A stretch of 64,000 nucleotides of DNA, from contig CAUJGJ010000087.1 of the NCBI GenBank assembly GCA_963170055.1, positions 157,501 to 221,500 of the forward strand, written 5' to 3'. This document shows, piece after piece, positions 32,846 to 42,424 of the stretch (position 1 is the first letter of the stretch; every line of letters starts with the position of its first letter). The notes beneath the pieces are model-generated. The model did no database searches. It was not told the origin of the DNA and saw nothing but the letters and a program-made list of their open reading frames with translations. The position numbers and the translations under genes were made by a program. The DNA comes from Halisarca cf. caerulea (taxonomy: Eukaryota; Porifera; Demospongiae; Chondrillida; Halisarcidae).

Positions 32846-33463
32846 TATTGCCTTATGATGTCATACTTCAATTTACTTACTGTGGCATTTAAGCGCCTAA
32901 ACACCCATGTGCTTCCCACCAAGGTCACGTCAATCAATCATGCGTATGAACTTCCACGGACAGCAACATCAATGGTCTAAAAATAGTCACAACTACTAGT
33001 GAAACTAGCGAGAAGATTCGTTCCATGGTATACAATGTACAAAAAACATCCAAATAGCTTGTCAATCACTAAACAAAGACTCTAAAAATGTTGTGCATGC
33101 TAAGAAAAAACGATCACTAGTGACTAGCTTGCAACAGCAGTACTTGTAGATTCTTTGATCAGCTCCTGCCTAAGCACTAACCTTACTACACCTTCCTGAA
33201 GAGTTTTTTTTAAGTTTTGATTTTGATTATGTCTATCATGATTAAGTTAGTTGAAGGGAAAAAGTACTCAAACAGCTTCGTGAAGGTACCTTGGAATCAT
33301 CCTTCAAAAATTTGTGAGAGTGTTTATTTAGTGATTAACCAGTTACTGCACGCCTAATATGTCTTGGGAGTAACGCATTACCTGCTCGTGCCCTTGGGTC
33401 TTGCACAGTAAATGCGTTACTCCCTCACAAACGTGTAGTAACTAGTATTTGTAATGATACACC
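32846..33463. other. About 620-bp insertion private to the duplicate cassette
   Basis: The alignment of the two cassettes breaks at GAATTAT and resumes at ATGATGCATACCAGCTAACA. The inserted segment has no clear TIR or frame. Its right part carries an imperfect palindrome around GGGAGTAACGCATTAC and GTAAATGCGTTACTCCC (about 33368-33424). It is probably a transposon of unknown class. Confidence 0.6.
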
Positions 33464-33865
33464 ATGATGCATACCAGCTAACAGTCTGTGTTATTATGTA
33501 TGCTCCTAACTTGTAGGCTCCTGATGTATCAAGACAACAATCATCCCATTAGTAATGTTGATGCTGAAGGTGATGCCTTTGTCAACATGATCCTGTGGTT
33601 CGAGAAGTATTTAAAGACTAACTAACGAAATTACTTAATTTTCTTCTGTGACTGATCCTGACAATATAATTTGTGCATATCTGCAGACTCATGATCATGT
33701 TACTAAAGTAATTCCTCATATTTTATTTTAGGTGTAGTAATAGGTGTGTTGTAATCAATGTGCAGGCTATTATCATACATATGCCTGCAGTGGGTTTTAT
33801 CTGGGGGGGGAAGCCCTGGGTATGGTTCCCCCCTAAGTAGAAAGCCCCCTCCCCCCCCCCCCCCC

Positions 33866-33871
33866 AATAAA
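33866..33871 (+). terminator. Polyadenylation signal AATAAA downstream of the APEH duplicate
   Basis: AATAAA lies about 240 bp after the stop of exon 24', just after a run of C. It is the first canonical signal I see after either APEH stop codon, so it could serve transcripts that read through both cassettes (inference). Confidence 0.4.
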
Positions 33872-34167
33872 ATTATGCAGCCTTCATTTTTGTGAATAAA
33901 CACTGTCATGAATTGATCATGTATCCATTTGTAAAGGGTGGAATTTGCCAAAAATGCTTATATCATTAATAGCTTGTATTAATCAATCTTGAGTCCATTG
34001 GTAAGTATGTTTGTTTAGAATAACATTGAATGCACATGTCAAAATGTAAAAATTCTATATGAAAATTGTATATGGTTTGGCTTTGCTCCAACAGCATAGC
34101 ATAAACATTCATGCAAGGATTTTTTTGTGTACGTATATGTAGGTACTTGTGCATATTTGCACATGTG

Positions 34168-34440
34168 CAGGGTTTCTTTTAGAGGGATGGAGGGGGGGAA
34201 CATGGGGTATATCTCCCTTGAAATTTTATCTTAGCTGTAAAACACATGTACAATTGCAACAAACTGATCTGTGTACTGTATTCAGAAACAGCTTGAGTGG
34301 TGTAAACAGCCTCATTTGTCACCTTATGAGGCATATACCCCCAGACCCTCCTAGTTCAGACCACTATCATTTCACATACATATCTGTCCCCCTCCCCCCC
34401 TCATTGCCCCCTCTTCATCATTATTCTGAAAGAAACCTCG
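34168..34440. mobile_element. Short relative of the 3100-4197 TIR element
   Basis: The left end CAGGGTTTCTTTTAGAGGGA and the right end CTGAAAGAAACCTCG (complement CGAGGTTTCTTTCAG) match the ends of the 3100-4197 element. The internal motif ATACCCCCAGACC is also shared. Confidence 0.55.
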
Positions 34441-34903
34441 ATGTACATGCTGTATGCATGCATGAGTGTGGTTTATAATATCATTGAATACACATGCATG
34501 CTTAGAGTGTGCCACATGTGCGTGTGTACATACATACATAATGTGTAGGTCCCCCCCCCCCCAAAAAAAATATGACCCCACATAAAATCCTGTATGCATG
34601 GTATATAAGATTTTATCTCCTGAAGATGTCATACATCAAAGGAAAGGCATTAATTGGCAGTAAATTTTCCTGGCAGAGCTGTGGTCATGGCAATGACCTT
34701 TTTCGGCAGAGCCCAGTTTGCAATAACAATCATATTATTATTGTAAGTTTCCATTTCATTAATCTTATGAAATAATGAATAATGAGCAAGGTCACAATAG
34801 CAGTTAACATTATAAATTAGAATGTTCACGTGGTGTACATTGCATCAAGTGTTAAAATGAGATAAACCAATATTAATAATAATATTATTATTATTATTTA
34901 TGA

Positions 34904-34992
34904 TGGAAATTAAAAGTGAATGTCGTGTGAGGCCAATGAAAAAACAATTGAACAATGATGACTACAATAATATACAGAAAATAAGGTACACA
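34904..34992 (-). mobile_element. Severely truncated 3' tail of the restriction-nuclease LINE
   Basis: About 90 bp beginning ATGGAAATTAAAAGTGAATG match the 3' untranslated tail of the intact LINE (39157-39244) at roughly 90% identity. It is preceded, as there, by an (ATT)n run that corresponds to the element's 3' end. It is a dead-on-arrival copy in the same orientation. Confidence 0.8.
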
Positions 34993-35229
34993 TATATACT
35001 TATTATATACATATATACTTATATATATTATATACTTATTATATACTTATATACTTATTATTATTGTTATAGTTACCACGTGCACATGCATATGGCTTCC
35101 TTAGGGAGCAACATGTTTAGTACCGACCCCATCCCTCGGCATTCGGTGTATAGCATGCAGGCAAATATTGATCTTAATTTAAGGAGCCATATACATGCCA
35201 CGTGATATATGATATAATATATGTATGTA

Positions 35230-35266
<37 letters not shown>

Positions 35267-36078
35267 CATACATATATATATATATATATGTATGTAATAT
35301 ATATATATATAATATATGTATATATGTAATCCTATACAAATGTTTACCATCAATTACAATATAATTTTTGTAATTATACCGACTATACCCCACAAGTCAT
35401 TATTATATTAAACCATGCAAATCGTATTGCAATCAACGGCACCCCTTATACTTTTTGTATAATATTATAATACTATTTAACGCTTTTTATCCCTACACTC
35501 CTTTAATTTGATGTATCATCCCATACATGTATTGTTCCTATGTGTTCATACGTGTTCACACCGATTAAGGAGGTTGGAGGAATATAATATTATGTAGCTG
35601 CATACTGCAATTACATGCATACTGATATGCAACTCTGGAAGTACTCCAATGAGCGAATATTATTGCCAACAGTTCTGGAGCAAAGCATTCCACAAATTCA
35701 AAGGAGGAAAATCATGATGAATTAGAGAACTTGCTCACATGTCAGTCATGCACCAAAACTTGATTTTGCCAGAATTTTAAAGCATGTATGGAAATCACTC
35801 TGCACCCACAAGTATTTTGAAAGAAAAGCACAGAAAACATGATCGCTCCGCAACTGTCTACCTCCACAAACACTACTCATGCAGTCCGAGGGTTATTTTA
35901 TGCTGTTCTATCTCATTTTTGATCACAGGCACACCTCACTGTTTATTCATCAATCTTTAATAATATTAATATTATTGTATCCCATTTTAAATTTATCTTT
36001 TGTCTTTTCTTTATTATGCTGAGGTCAAGGGTCAGTTTTGGCCAAGACCAGAATTAATTATCTATCTATAATATATGC

Positions 36079-36132
<54 letters not shown>

Positions 36133-37547
36133 TAGAGATATAGATATAGATATATATATAATAATAATAATAATTCTAAGAGTTAATTATTAGCTATAAT
36201 GACTGTATTAAAAATATGGTATAAAAATATATATATTCAGTATTATAAGACTTATATTGGTGTGAGGCCTATAGAGTGTATTATTATGTTGGCATATATA
36301 TACACAGGGTATTTATTTTTGCCTTCACATATAACGATAAAATGGCCGTTGCGACACTTGACCAAATTTCATAGCATATTATGCCTCTAATACAAATAAA
36401 CTTATACAATACACTTTATAAAATTAAACAAATGTTATTGGTAGGCACACCCGAAGAAGAAAATGCATGAAACATGCATGCAGAGAAGTTTGAGGCAACA
36501 ACAAAGGAGCCATAAACTTTCGGTAAAAGACAGAAATTGCCATTTCCCAGAGGAGAAGATGACACTGTAGCTTCGAATTCATGAAATTTACTTCAGTCGC
36601 TAGCAAAATATGTGAACTATATGAATTTGCTTGTTGTTCACTATTATAACCTTGTTAAAAACCTTTTATTTGGAAAAAAGCACTTTTTTGGTGCCCAAAT
36701 CAGCAAAAAATGAAAACAAATACGGTATTTTCTTTCAGTTACCTACTTATAGCATTATTCAACAAGCAAATTCCTATATCCAAGACTATATTTAATCCAA
36801 AAGTGGAACAAACAGGAAAGTTGTAGGGCGTTTTCTCCTCCGAAAAAGCTGGTTCTGGCCACTCAGCTTTTTCTCCAGCATGGCCGTAGGAGCACCCTTT
36901 TGATTGGTCCGGTCAATTTGATCCAATCATTAGATACTGCGCTCGATCAGACTAGTCATGCATGTTTCAGTTCATACTATTATTATATGCAAGTGCATAA
37001 TAACACTATTGAACTTGCACTGAAACCAATAAACTTAAGCATTTATTATTTCCAACGAAACAGCTCAAATCAATAAACATCATCTGCATGCTGCAGACAC
37101 TTCCACTTCTTAAACTAATATTATTGTAAGAAGGACTTTGTGAATGGAAATTTATCTCGTTGATGTAGAGAGGCATGTGCAGGTTATCAAAAGATTCAGG
37201 CTATGATTTTTCCAACATCATTGCATGAAAGAATAGCACTCTGCAAACAAAGTACTGAATCAGATGAACGTGACTACCTGCAAAAATGGCATCGAAGTGA
37301 TCACATTTCTTGGGCGATTGGAGGAATCATCTAGTAAATGGTGGTGGATAAGCAGACTGATTAGAAATCTCCCAATTCTGGTATATAAAGGTAATTTAAG
37401 CTGTAATAAAACATCCTCATAACTGATTGAGTTAGGTTTAGTTATTCTCAGTCTGCTAAGACGTTTGTTTCTTAAAAATAAATTACTGAGTTTGGCTGAA
37501 ATATTGGTTCGGTGAAACCAGACCAACCGGACCTACTCCTTCAGCCA
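34993..37547. other. AT-rich intergenic stretch without recognised genes
   Basis: It contains (TA)n and (TATG)n runs at 34985-35060 and 35205-35330 and (TA)n/(GATA)n at 36083-36160. The rest shows only short frames without family resemblance on either strand. A stretch at 36840-36960 is less AT-rich but shows no motif that I can name. Confidence 0.6.
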
Positions 37548-39041
37548 TGTCCAGGCAGGGCAATTAAGGTGCACTCCTCTCCAAAGTGGACATCAAGGAG
37601 GCATATTGCATTGTGCCTGTTCACAGACAGGACTGGCACTTGCTGGGGATGAAGAGGGACAATCAATAGATTACATTGACATGCTCCTCCAACTCTGCCT
37701 CCACTTTGCCCCTAATATTTTCTCGGCAATGGCAGATGCACTCCAATGGATTCTGATCAAGCATGGCACCCCATACTGCATAGATGACTACTTGTTTATC
37801 GAACCCCTAGGTTGCCAAGGCAAGGCACTGGCCACAGCTACCCCCATGCTACAGGCATTGGGGGGGGGGGTCCCTACAGCTCCAAATAAAATGGAAGGAC
37901 CCAGTACGTGCCTCACATTCCAGGGCATTGAGCTACACTCAGTCACCCTCACAGCACAGTTGCCAGCAGATAAATTCGCATGCGTGGTCCTTGATCACCC
38001 TGCATGAGAGGGGCGACTGCAAGCAATGCCCCAAATGTGAACTGCTCTCCCTTGTAGGGATACTACAGCATGCTGCAACAGTAGCTCACTTTGGAAGGAC
38101 ATTTGTACGAGCAATGATCGACCTTGCAAAGTCTGCCTCAGCCCTACACTACCACGTATATACCTCAACCGGGACTTTTGCACTGACCTACTTTGGTGGG
38201 AAGCTTTCACACCACAATGGAATGACCGGTGTTTCCTCTTCCCCGCAGCACATTTACCACAGACTCCTCAGGCATGCGGGGCTGTACATCTGTAAGGAAC
38301 ATTGGTTCCAATTTCCATGCATGTTCCAGGGACCTGCAACCAGAACATTATGTCCAAGGAATTGGTGCCCATTGTGCTGATGGTAATCCTATGAGCCGTG
38401 AATAAGTGGCAAGGGCAGGCCGTGTTATTTCAATGCGATAACCAAGCAGTTGTCCATTGTATGTATCAAGACTCACTAGCAAGGACCCCCTAGCTGGTGA
38501 TGCAACTTCTGTGTTGTCTGTTTAGGTTAGCAGTCACCAATGATTTTTGCCCATGCAATCACTACCCACATGCAGGCATTGACAATGTCCTGCAGATGCC
38601 CTGTCCCGTGACATGCTGTCTACTTTCCATCATGCACCACCTCTTGCCAGTCAACCGGCAACTGCAATTCCGCCCAAGGTCGCAACACTGTTCTGCAGCC
38701 ATCTATGCATTGACTGGATCTCTCCCAGCTAGATCGGCAGGTCTTTATGGGTTCCTGGAGGAAAGCATAGCAAAATCCATGCATGATGTGTACATGCAAG
38801 GCAGGACAGAAGCACTATTTCAATTTTTGTCAATTAGCCCGACTCCAGCATTTCCAGTTACAGAGCTTCAGCTCATGAGGTTTGCTACATTTTTTGCATA
38901 AAACCACTTGTCTTGGCAATTAAATGATTATAAAACATATCTCTTGGGGGTCAGGTACTATACCTGTTGTTACACACCTTGAGTCCCCATTCAATGACCA
39001 ACACCTCCCCGGACTACAGCTGTTGTTAAAGAGCATCAAAC
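37548..39041 (+). mobile_element. DIRS-like tyrosine-recombinase retroelement, decayed left part (RT, RNase H, recombinase N-terminus)
   Basis: Fragments in changing frames are colinear with a DIRS-type polyprotein. Reverse transcriptase: KVDIKEAYCIVPVHRQDWHL near 37590, then IFSAMADALQWIL, CIDDYLFIEP and LTFQGIEL up to about 37990. Connection region: ELLSLVGILQHAATV near 38040. RNase H: KELVPIVL and QCDNQAVVHCMY at 38355-38480, with in-frame stop codons. Recombinase N-terminal helical domain: GLYGFLEESI to FPVTELQLMRFATFF, 38735-38900, then LPGLQLLLKSIKR ending at about 39041. Several frameshifts and stops make it inactive. Homology stops where the minus-strand LINEs begin and resumes at 46919. 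Confidence 0.8.
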
Positions 39042-39049
39042 GGTTCTCT

Positions 39050-42000
39050 TCTATTATTATTATTATTATTATTATGATATTATTATTATTATAAGGATAG
39101 GAAAAAGTGATGAGTAAATAAAATATTGTGATTATTATATAATGATTAAAATATGCATGGAAATTAAAAGTGAATGTCGTGTGAGGCCAATTAAAAACAA
39201 TTGATCAATGGTGACTACAATAATAAACAGAAAATGAGGTACACAAATACTACATAAACATTACATACAAGCATCAAGCCAAATAATAAGAATAACTAAT
39301 GAATCATTAAAACTAGCTAGTTAGACCTCAGCCTCGCAAGAGCCAAGGGTACCCAGCACCGAAATTGCGTTCCCCACTTGGACAGCAACTGCAAGCCTCT
39401 GCATGAGGAAAGAAAAGGACTGAGGCTCTCCCGTGGCCATTTTTACACGGTTGCCGAGGTCCTTCAAGAAGGCCATGGACTCCACGCCAACTGAGCCTGA
39501 CGTTTCCACAGCGACAGGTTGGAAAAAGTAGCTGTGGCTGAGATGTGCATACTTCTTCTTCTTTTCCTCCTCAGCATAAGCAGACGCTGCTCCTGCCTCT
39601 GTAGCACATCTTCTTCTGTGGGATTGACAGAAGGTATCTACACAGGTTGCATCCCACACTAGAAACCTCCCCTCAGACCATGGAGTCATGGAAATGCCAT
39701 CAGGGCGATTTCCATCAGCACGATGGAGTCCTGTTGGTTCTAGGCGAGAAGGTACGCTAGCAGCTGCCAAAGAGCGGGAAATGATGGTGTTCAGAGCATG
39801 GTGACGAGTCGATCGACCTTGACTTGATCTGCAGGACAATCCATGGTGGCCAAATGAATCTGCATCCTTACCACACAATTCACAAATGTGAGGTTGACAA
39901 ATCATTGCTCCCACTCTTAGGCCAACAGCAACACGGATTGTATCATTGCACATTCGCAGGCCAAGGGATGAGACTGGAGGTGCATTAAGCCATGCCCCTG
40001 AATGACTGGAGGCAGCCGCTAGGAGCCGGGCCCTACATAGCTCATCTTCACAATTGGACAAAATTGAGTGGTATAATTGCTCAACCCTTGGTTTGTCCCA
40101 AGACTTCTGTCTATGCCGAGAGCTCCCAGTGGGAAGAGATGTGTCTTCTGGAAGGCCAACATGCCATATGGCTAGGGCTGAGTCCCTTTCACTGTAGGCA
40201 ATGGATGACAGATGTGCTGGAAGTAGTTGTTGAACTAGGGCAGATGCTCCATCAGCAGAAGCCAAAAAGGCAGAAGGTGCAAGATGAAGAGCACTCCTAA
40301 AACCTAGGCCACCAGATCCAACTGGAAGTGTTGCCTGCAGCCAAGGTGAATCTCCTGATCTGAAATCTATGTTGGTGATTCGGGAGACAATGGACAAAAG
40401 CAGATTATCCCAAGATGTCAGAAGCGGTGATGAGAAAGTTGGAGATGTGCGCAATACATGCTGAAGCTTTGGGATGGCGAAGGAGTGGCGCAAAATGGTG
40501 ATGGCATCATGGGCCTCCAGATGGCAGAGACGTTCCCCAACCAGCTTCAACTGCTGAATCTGGGCGTCAAGACAAACTTCCATGGAAAGGGGACCCAAAG
40601 GGGACCCTAACAGAGTGGCTTCTTGAGGAACAGTGAATCTGAGGCCTGGGAAATTGGAAACCATGGTATCTGCGGCTGACCTGTTATGACAAATCAGTTC
40701 TGACTTTGACATATTGAGGGATAGGCCAAGGGATTGGCCAATTTCCTCAATTCTCTTCAAATCGGCAGACAAACTACCAAAAGAACCCCCCAGGGTGCCA
40801 TCGTCTAGAAAGAAAACTTTGAACTCAGACTCCAGGTTGGACACTAAGCTGTGAATTGCAATGCAAAATAGCATAGGACCGAGAGGGTCCCCCTGCTGGA
40901 TTCCCTCAGATGATAGTAACAGTTCACCTTCCCATAGGAGAGTTGATGGGGAGGAGTAGACAGAATGAACGAAAGGCAATAGAGCTGGGATGTGTGCTTC
41001 AGTAGCTTCAAGGATCTTGTCACGTCTGATAGTGTTAAAGGCATTGCTAAAATCGACTTTCAGCAAAGCCTTATCTGATGGTAGTGAGTTGAGAAAGATC
41101 CGAGAGGCATGAACTGCTGCATCAGCTCCTCCAGGAACTCCAAACCCCAGTTGATAAGGGGACAGGAATTGAGGAATCGACTCCATTGCATGTATACATG
41201 CACATTTTGAAGCTAATCTTCTTAAGGTACAACCAATGGCGATGGGTCGAATCCCCCCATCTTTCTTTGTTAAAGCTATCAAATTGGCACCAAAAATGAT
41301 GGGACGTATAGCTTGAGGAGTTCTCCCTTCCAGTATCAGTGTCAGTAACCCCACTAGAGAGGACAATAGGGACACCCCACCATCTCCTGCAGTAGGGCCT
41401 GTCAGGTCTTTTAGGTGCTGGGGAAGGAGACCATCAGGACCTCCACCTGAACCCTTAGGGAAGGATGAAATTGCCTTCATAACTACCCCCGCGTCTAGGT
41501 GGAAAGACAAGGGGGCACTGAAGTCTGCGTCTGATGTCTGCGAGTCAGGATGAGGAGGGGGGTGCTTTGCCCTAAGGGCTTCCAGGGTATGGCTATCATG
41601 TGTAGCAAACACATCCTCACTGCAAACTAACCTGACTGCACCTTTGTAGTCACTCTCTTCAAGCTTGCTTGAGACTCTGGCAGCGAGTAAATCAATCTGT
41701 GTTCTAGCCCCTGCTTTACCTCTGCGATCGAGATTACTGGGAAAATTGCCAGAGTTACTGGATTCTTCTGATATCTGGTTATTGACTAATGATGATAGCT
41801 TCCATCTTTTGCCGCCCCTTGGAGGCGTGAAAAGGCATTTCTTAGGGAACTGAAGGAGTTGAGACCAGGAAGGGATGTCATTACGAGTGGTTACTTGATC
41901 GATCAAAGTAGCCAACTTTCTGGCTGCTGGTGTTCGGGACGAACGCGGAATTCTCTTCAATATCTTTCTGGGCTTGCCAAGAAAAGATGTAAGTAGCTGT

Positions 42001-42410
42001 ATGTCGAAGGAGGTTTCTGCAGTAACACGCCCGCTGGCTGAAACATCAGTGAGGTGACTTCTCTGCTGCCCGTTTACGGTATTCATGGAATCGGCATCGG
42101 AACGTGTAGAATTGTCGGTGGAACTGTTGATGCTTTCTCCAGAGGGGGTTGGTCCACCTAAGGATGGTCCTACGAACGACTGATCATTTCTAGTCCTGGT
42201 CGCGGCGGTAGGAGCGTTAGGAGCGTGATCTGACAGCGACTGATCAAAATTTTCACATCTCTTTGGATTTGACAAGGATGGCCAACAATCAATACAAGAT
42301 AAACCTTTTTTTACACATTGACATCTAATACAACGACCATTCTTCATGCAGGGGCAGCAGCGAGATTGGGAGCGCGATCGAAGGCGCACGCTTGCCGCCA
42401 TTTTTTCTCC
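39050..42410 (-). mobile_element. LINE with C-terminal restriction-like endonuclease, apparently full coding length
   Basis: The element lies on the minus strand, with its 3' untranslated tail at about 39157-39320 and an (ATT)n-type 3' end near 39050-39090. Its right (5') border is just outside the start codon at 42401. A second (ATT)n tract at 42422-42441 belongs to the neighbouring LINE, so this copy probably inserted into, or beside, that LINE's tail. Truncated relatives are at 34904-34992 (same subfamily) and 4271-5018 (another subfamily). Confidence 0.8.
39321..42401 (-). CDS. LINE polyprotein: Cys-rich N-terminus, reverse transcriptase, restriction-like endonuclease
   Basis: This is a single uninterrupted frame of 1026 codons. 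Residues about 15-50 form a Cys-rich knuckle (CCPCMKNGRCIRCQCVKKG). Reverse transcriptase covers about 300-600 with LLKVDFSNAFNTIRR, the SSEGIQQGDPLGPMLFC block and the catalytic FLDD at about 531-534. The C-terminus has a zinc-knuckle-like CELCGKDADSFGHHGLSC and an RPDG...LVWDATCVDTF pair, the spacing expected of a PD-(D/E)XK (restriction-like) nuclease, as in R2/Dong/NeSL-type LINEs. There is no apurinic endonuclease domain. Intactness suggests recent activity. The start is the first ATG of the frame; the real initiation site is not shown by the sequence. Confidence 0.88.
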   Translation of the reverse strand: MAASVRLRSRSQSRCCPCMKNGRCIRCQCVKKGLSCIDCWPSLSNPKRCENFDQSLSDHAPNAPTAATRTRNDQSFVGPSLGGPTPSGESINSSTDNSTRSDADSMNTVNGQQRSHLTDVSASGRVTAETSFDIQLLTSFLGKPRKILKRIPRSSRTPAARKLATLIDQVTTRNDIPSWSQLLQFPKKCLFTPPRGGKRWKLSSLVNNQISEESSNSGNFPSNLDRRGKAGARTQIDLLAARVSSKLEESDYKGAVRLVCSEDVFATHDSHTLEALRAKHPPPHPDSQTSDADFSAPLSFHLDAGVVMKAISSFPKGSGGGPDGLLPQHLKDLTGPTAGDGGVSLLSSLVGLLTLILEGRTPQAIRPIIFGANLIALTKKDGGIRPIAIGCTLRRLASKCACIHAMESIPQFLSPYQLGFGVPGGADAAVHASRIFLNSLPSDKALLKVDFSNAFNTIRRDKILEATEAHIPALLPFVHSVYSSPSTLLWEGELLLSSEGIQQGDPLGPMLFCIAIHSLVSNLESEFKVFFLDDGTLGGSFGSLSADLKRIEEIGQSLGLSLNMSKSELICHNRSAADTMVSNFPGLRFTVPQEATLLGSPLGPLSMEVCLDAQIQQLKLVGERLCHLEAHDAITILRHSFAIPKLQHVLRTSPTFSSPLLTSWDNLLLSIVSRITNIDFRSGDSPWLQATLPVGSGGLGFRSALHLAPSAFLASADGASALVQQLLPAHLSSIAYSERDSALAIWHVGLPEDTSLPTGSSRHRQKSWDKPRVEQLYHSILSNCEDELCRARLLAAASSHSGAWLNAPPVSSLGLRMCNDTIRVAVGLRVGAMICQPHICELCGKDADSFGHHGLSCRSSQGRSTRHHALNTIISRSLAAASVPSRLEPTGLHRADGNRPDGISMTPWSEGRFLVWDATCVDTFCQSHRRRCATEAGAASAYAEEEKKKKYAHLSHSYFFQPVAVETSGSVGVESMAFLKDLGNRVKMATGEPQSFSFLMQRLAVAVQVGNAISVLGTLGSCEAEV

Positions 42411-42424
42411 TTCTTCTTCTCTTA

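Larger units (their letters stand above)
29286..33625 (+). pseudogene. Tandem partial duplicate of APEH (exons 19-24), possible alternative 3' cassette
   Basis: Homology to the APEH gene starts inside exon 19 (29286, equivalent to 23482) and runs past the stop to about 33737 (equivalent to about 28630). Exons with intact splice sites: 19' 29286-29361 (truncated, no acceptor), 20' 30046-30162, 21' 30570-30618, 22' 30694-30724, 23' 30856-31071, 24' 33517-33625. No frame break is seen, and Ser, Asp and His are all present. It has no promoter-proximal exons, so alone it is a partial copy. However, exons 19, 20, 21 and 22 of the main gene could splice into exons 20', 21', 22' and 23' in phase. Exons 20, 22 and 24 are identical between copies although the introns have diverged. 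A haplotype-merging assembly error is an alternative explanation. Confidence 0.85.
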
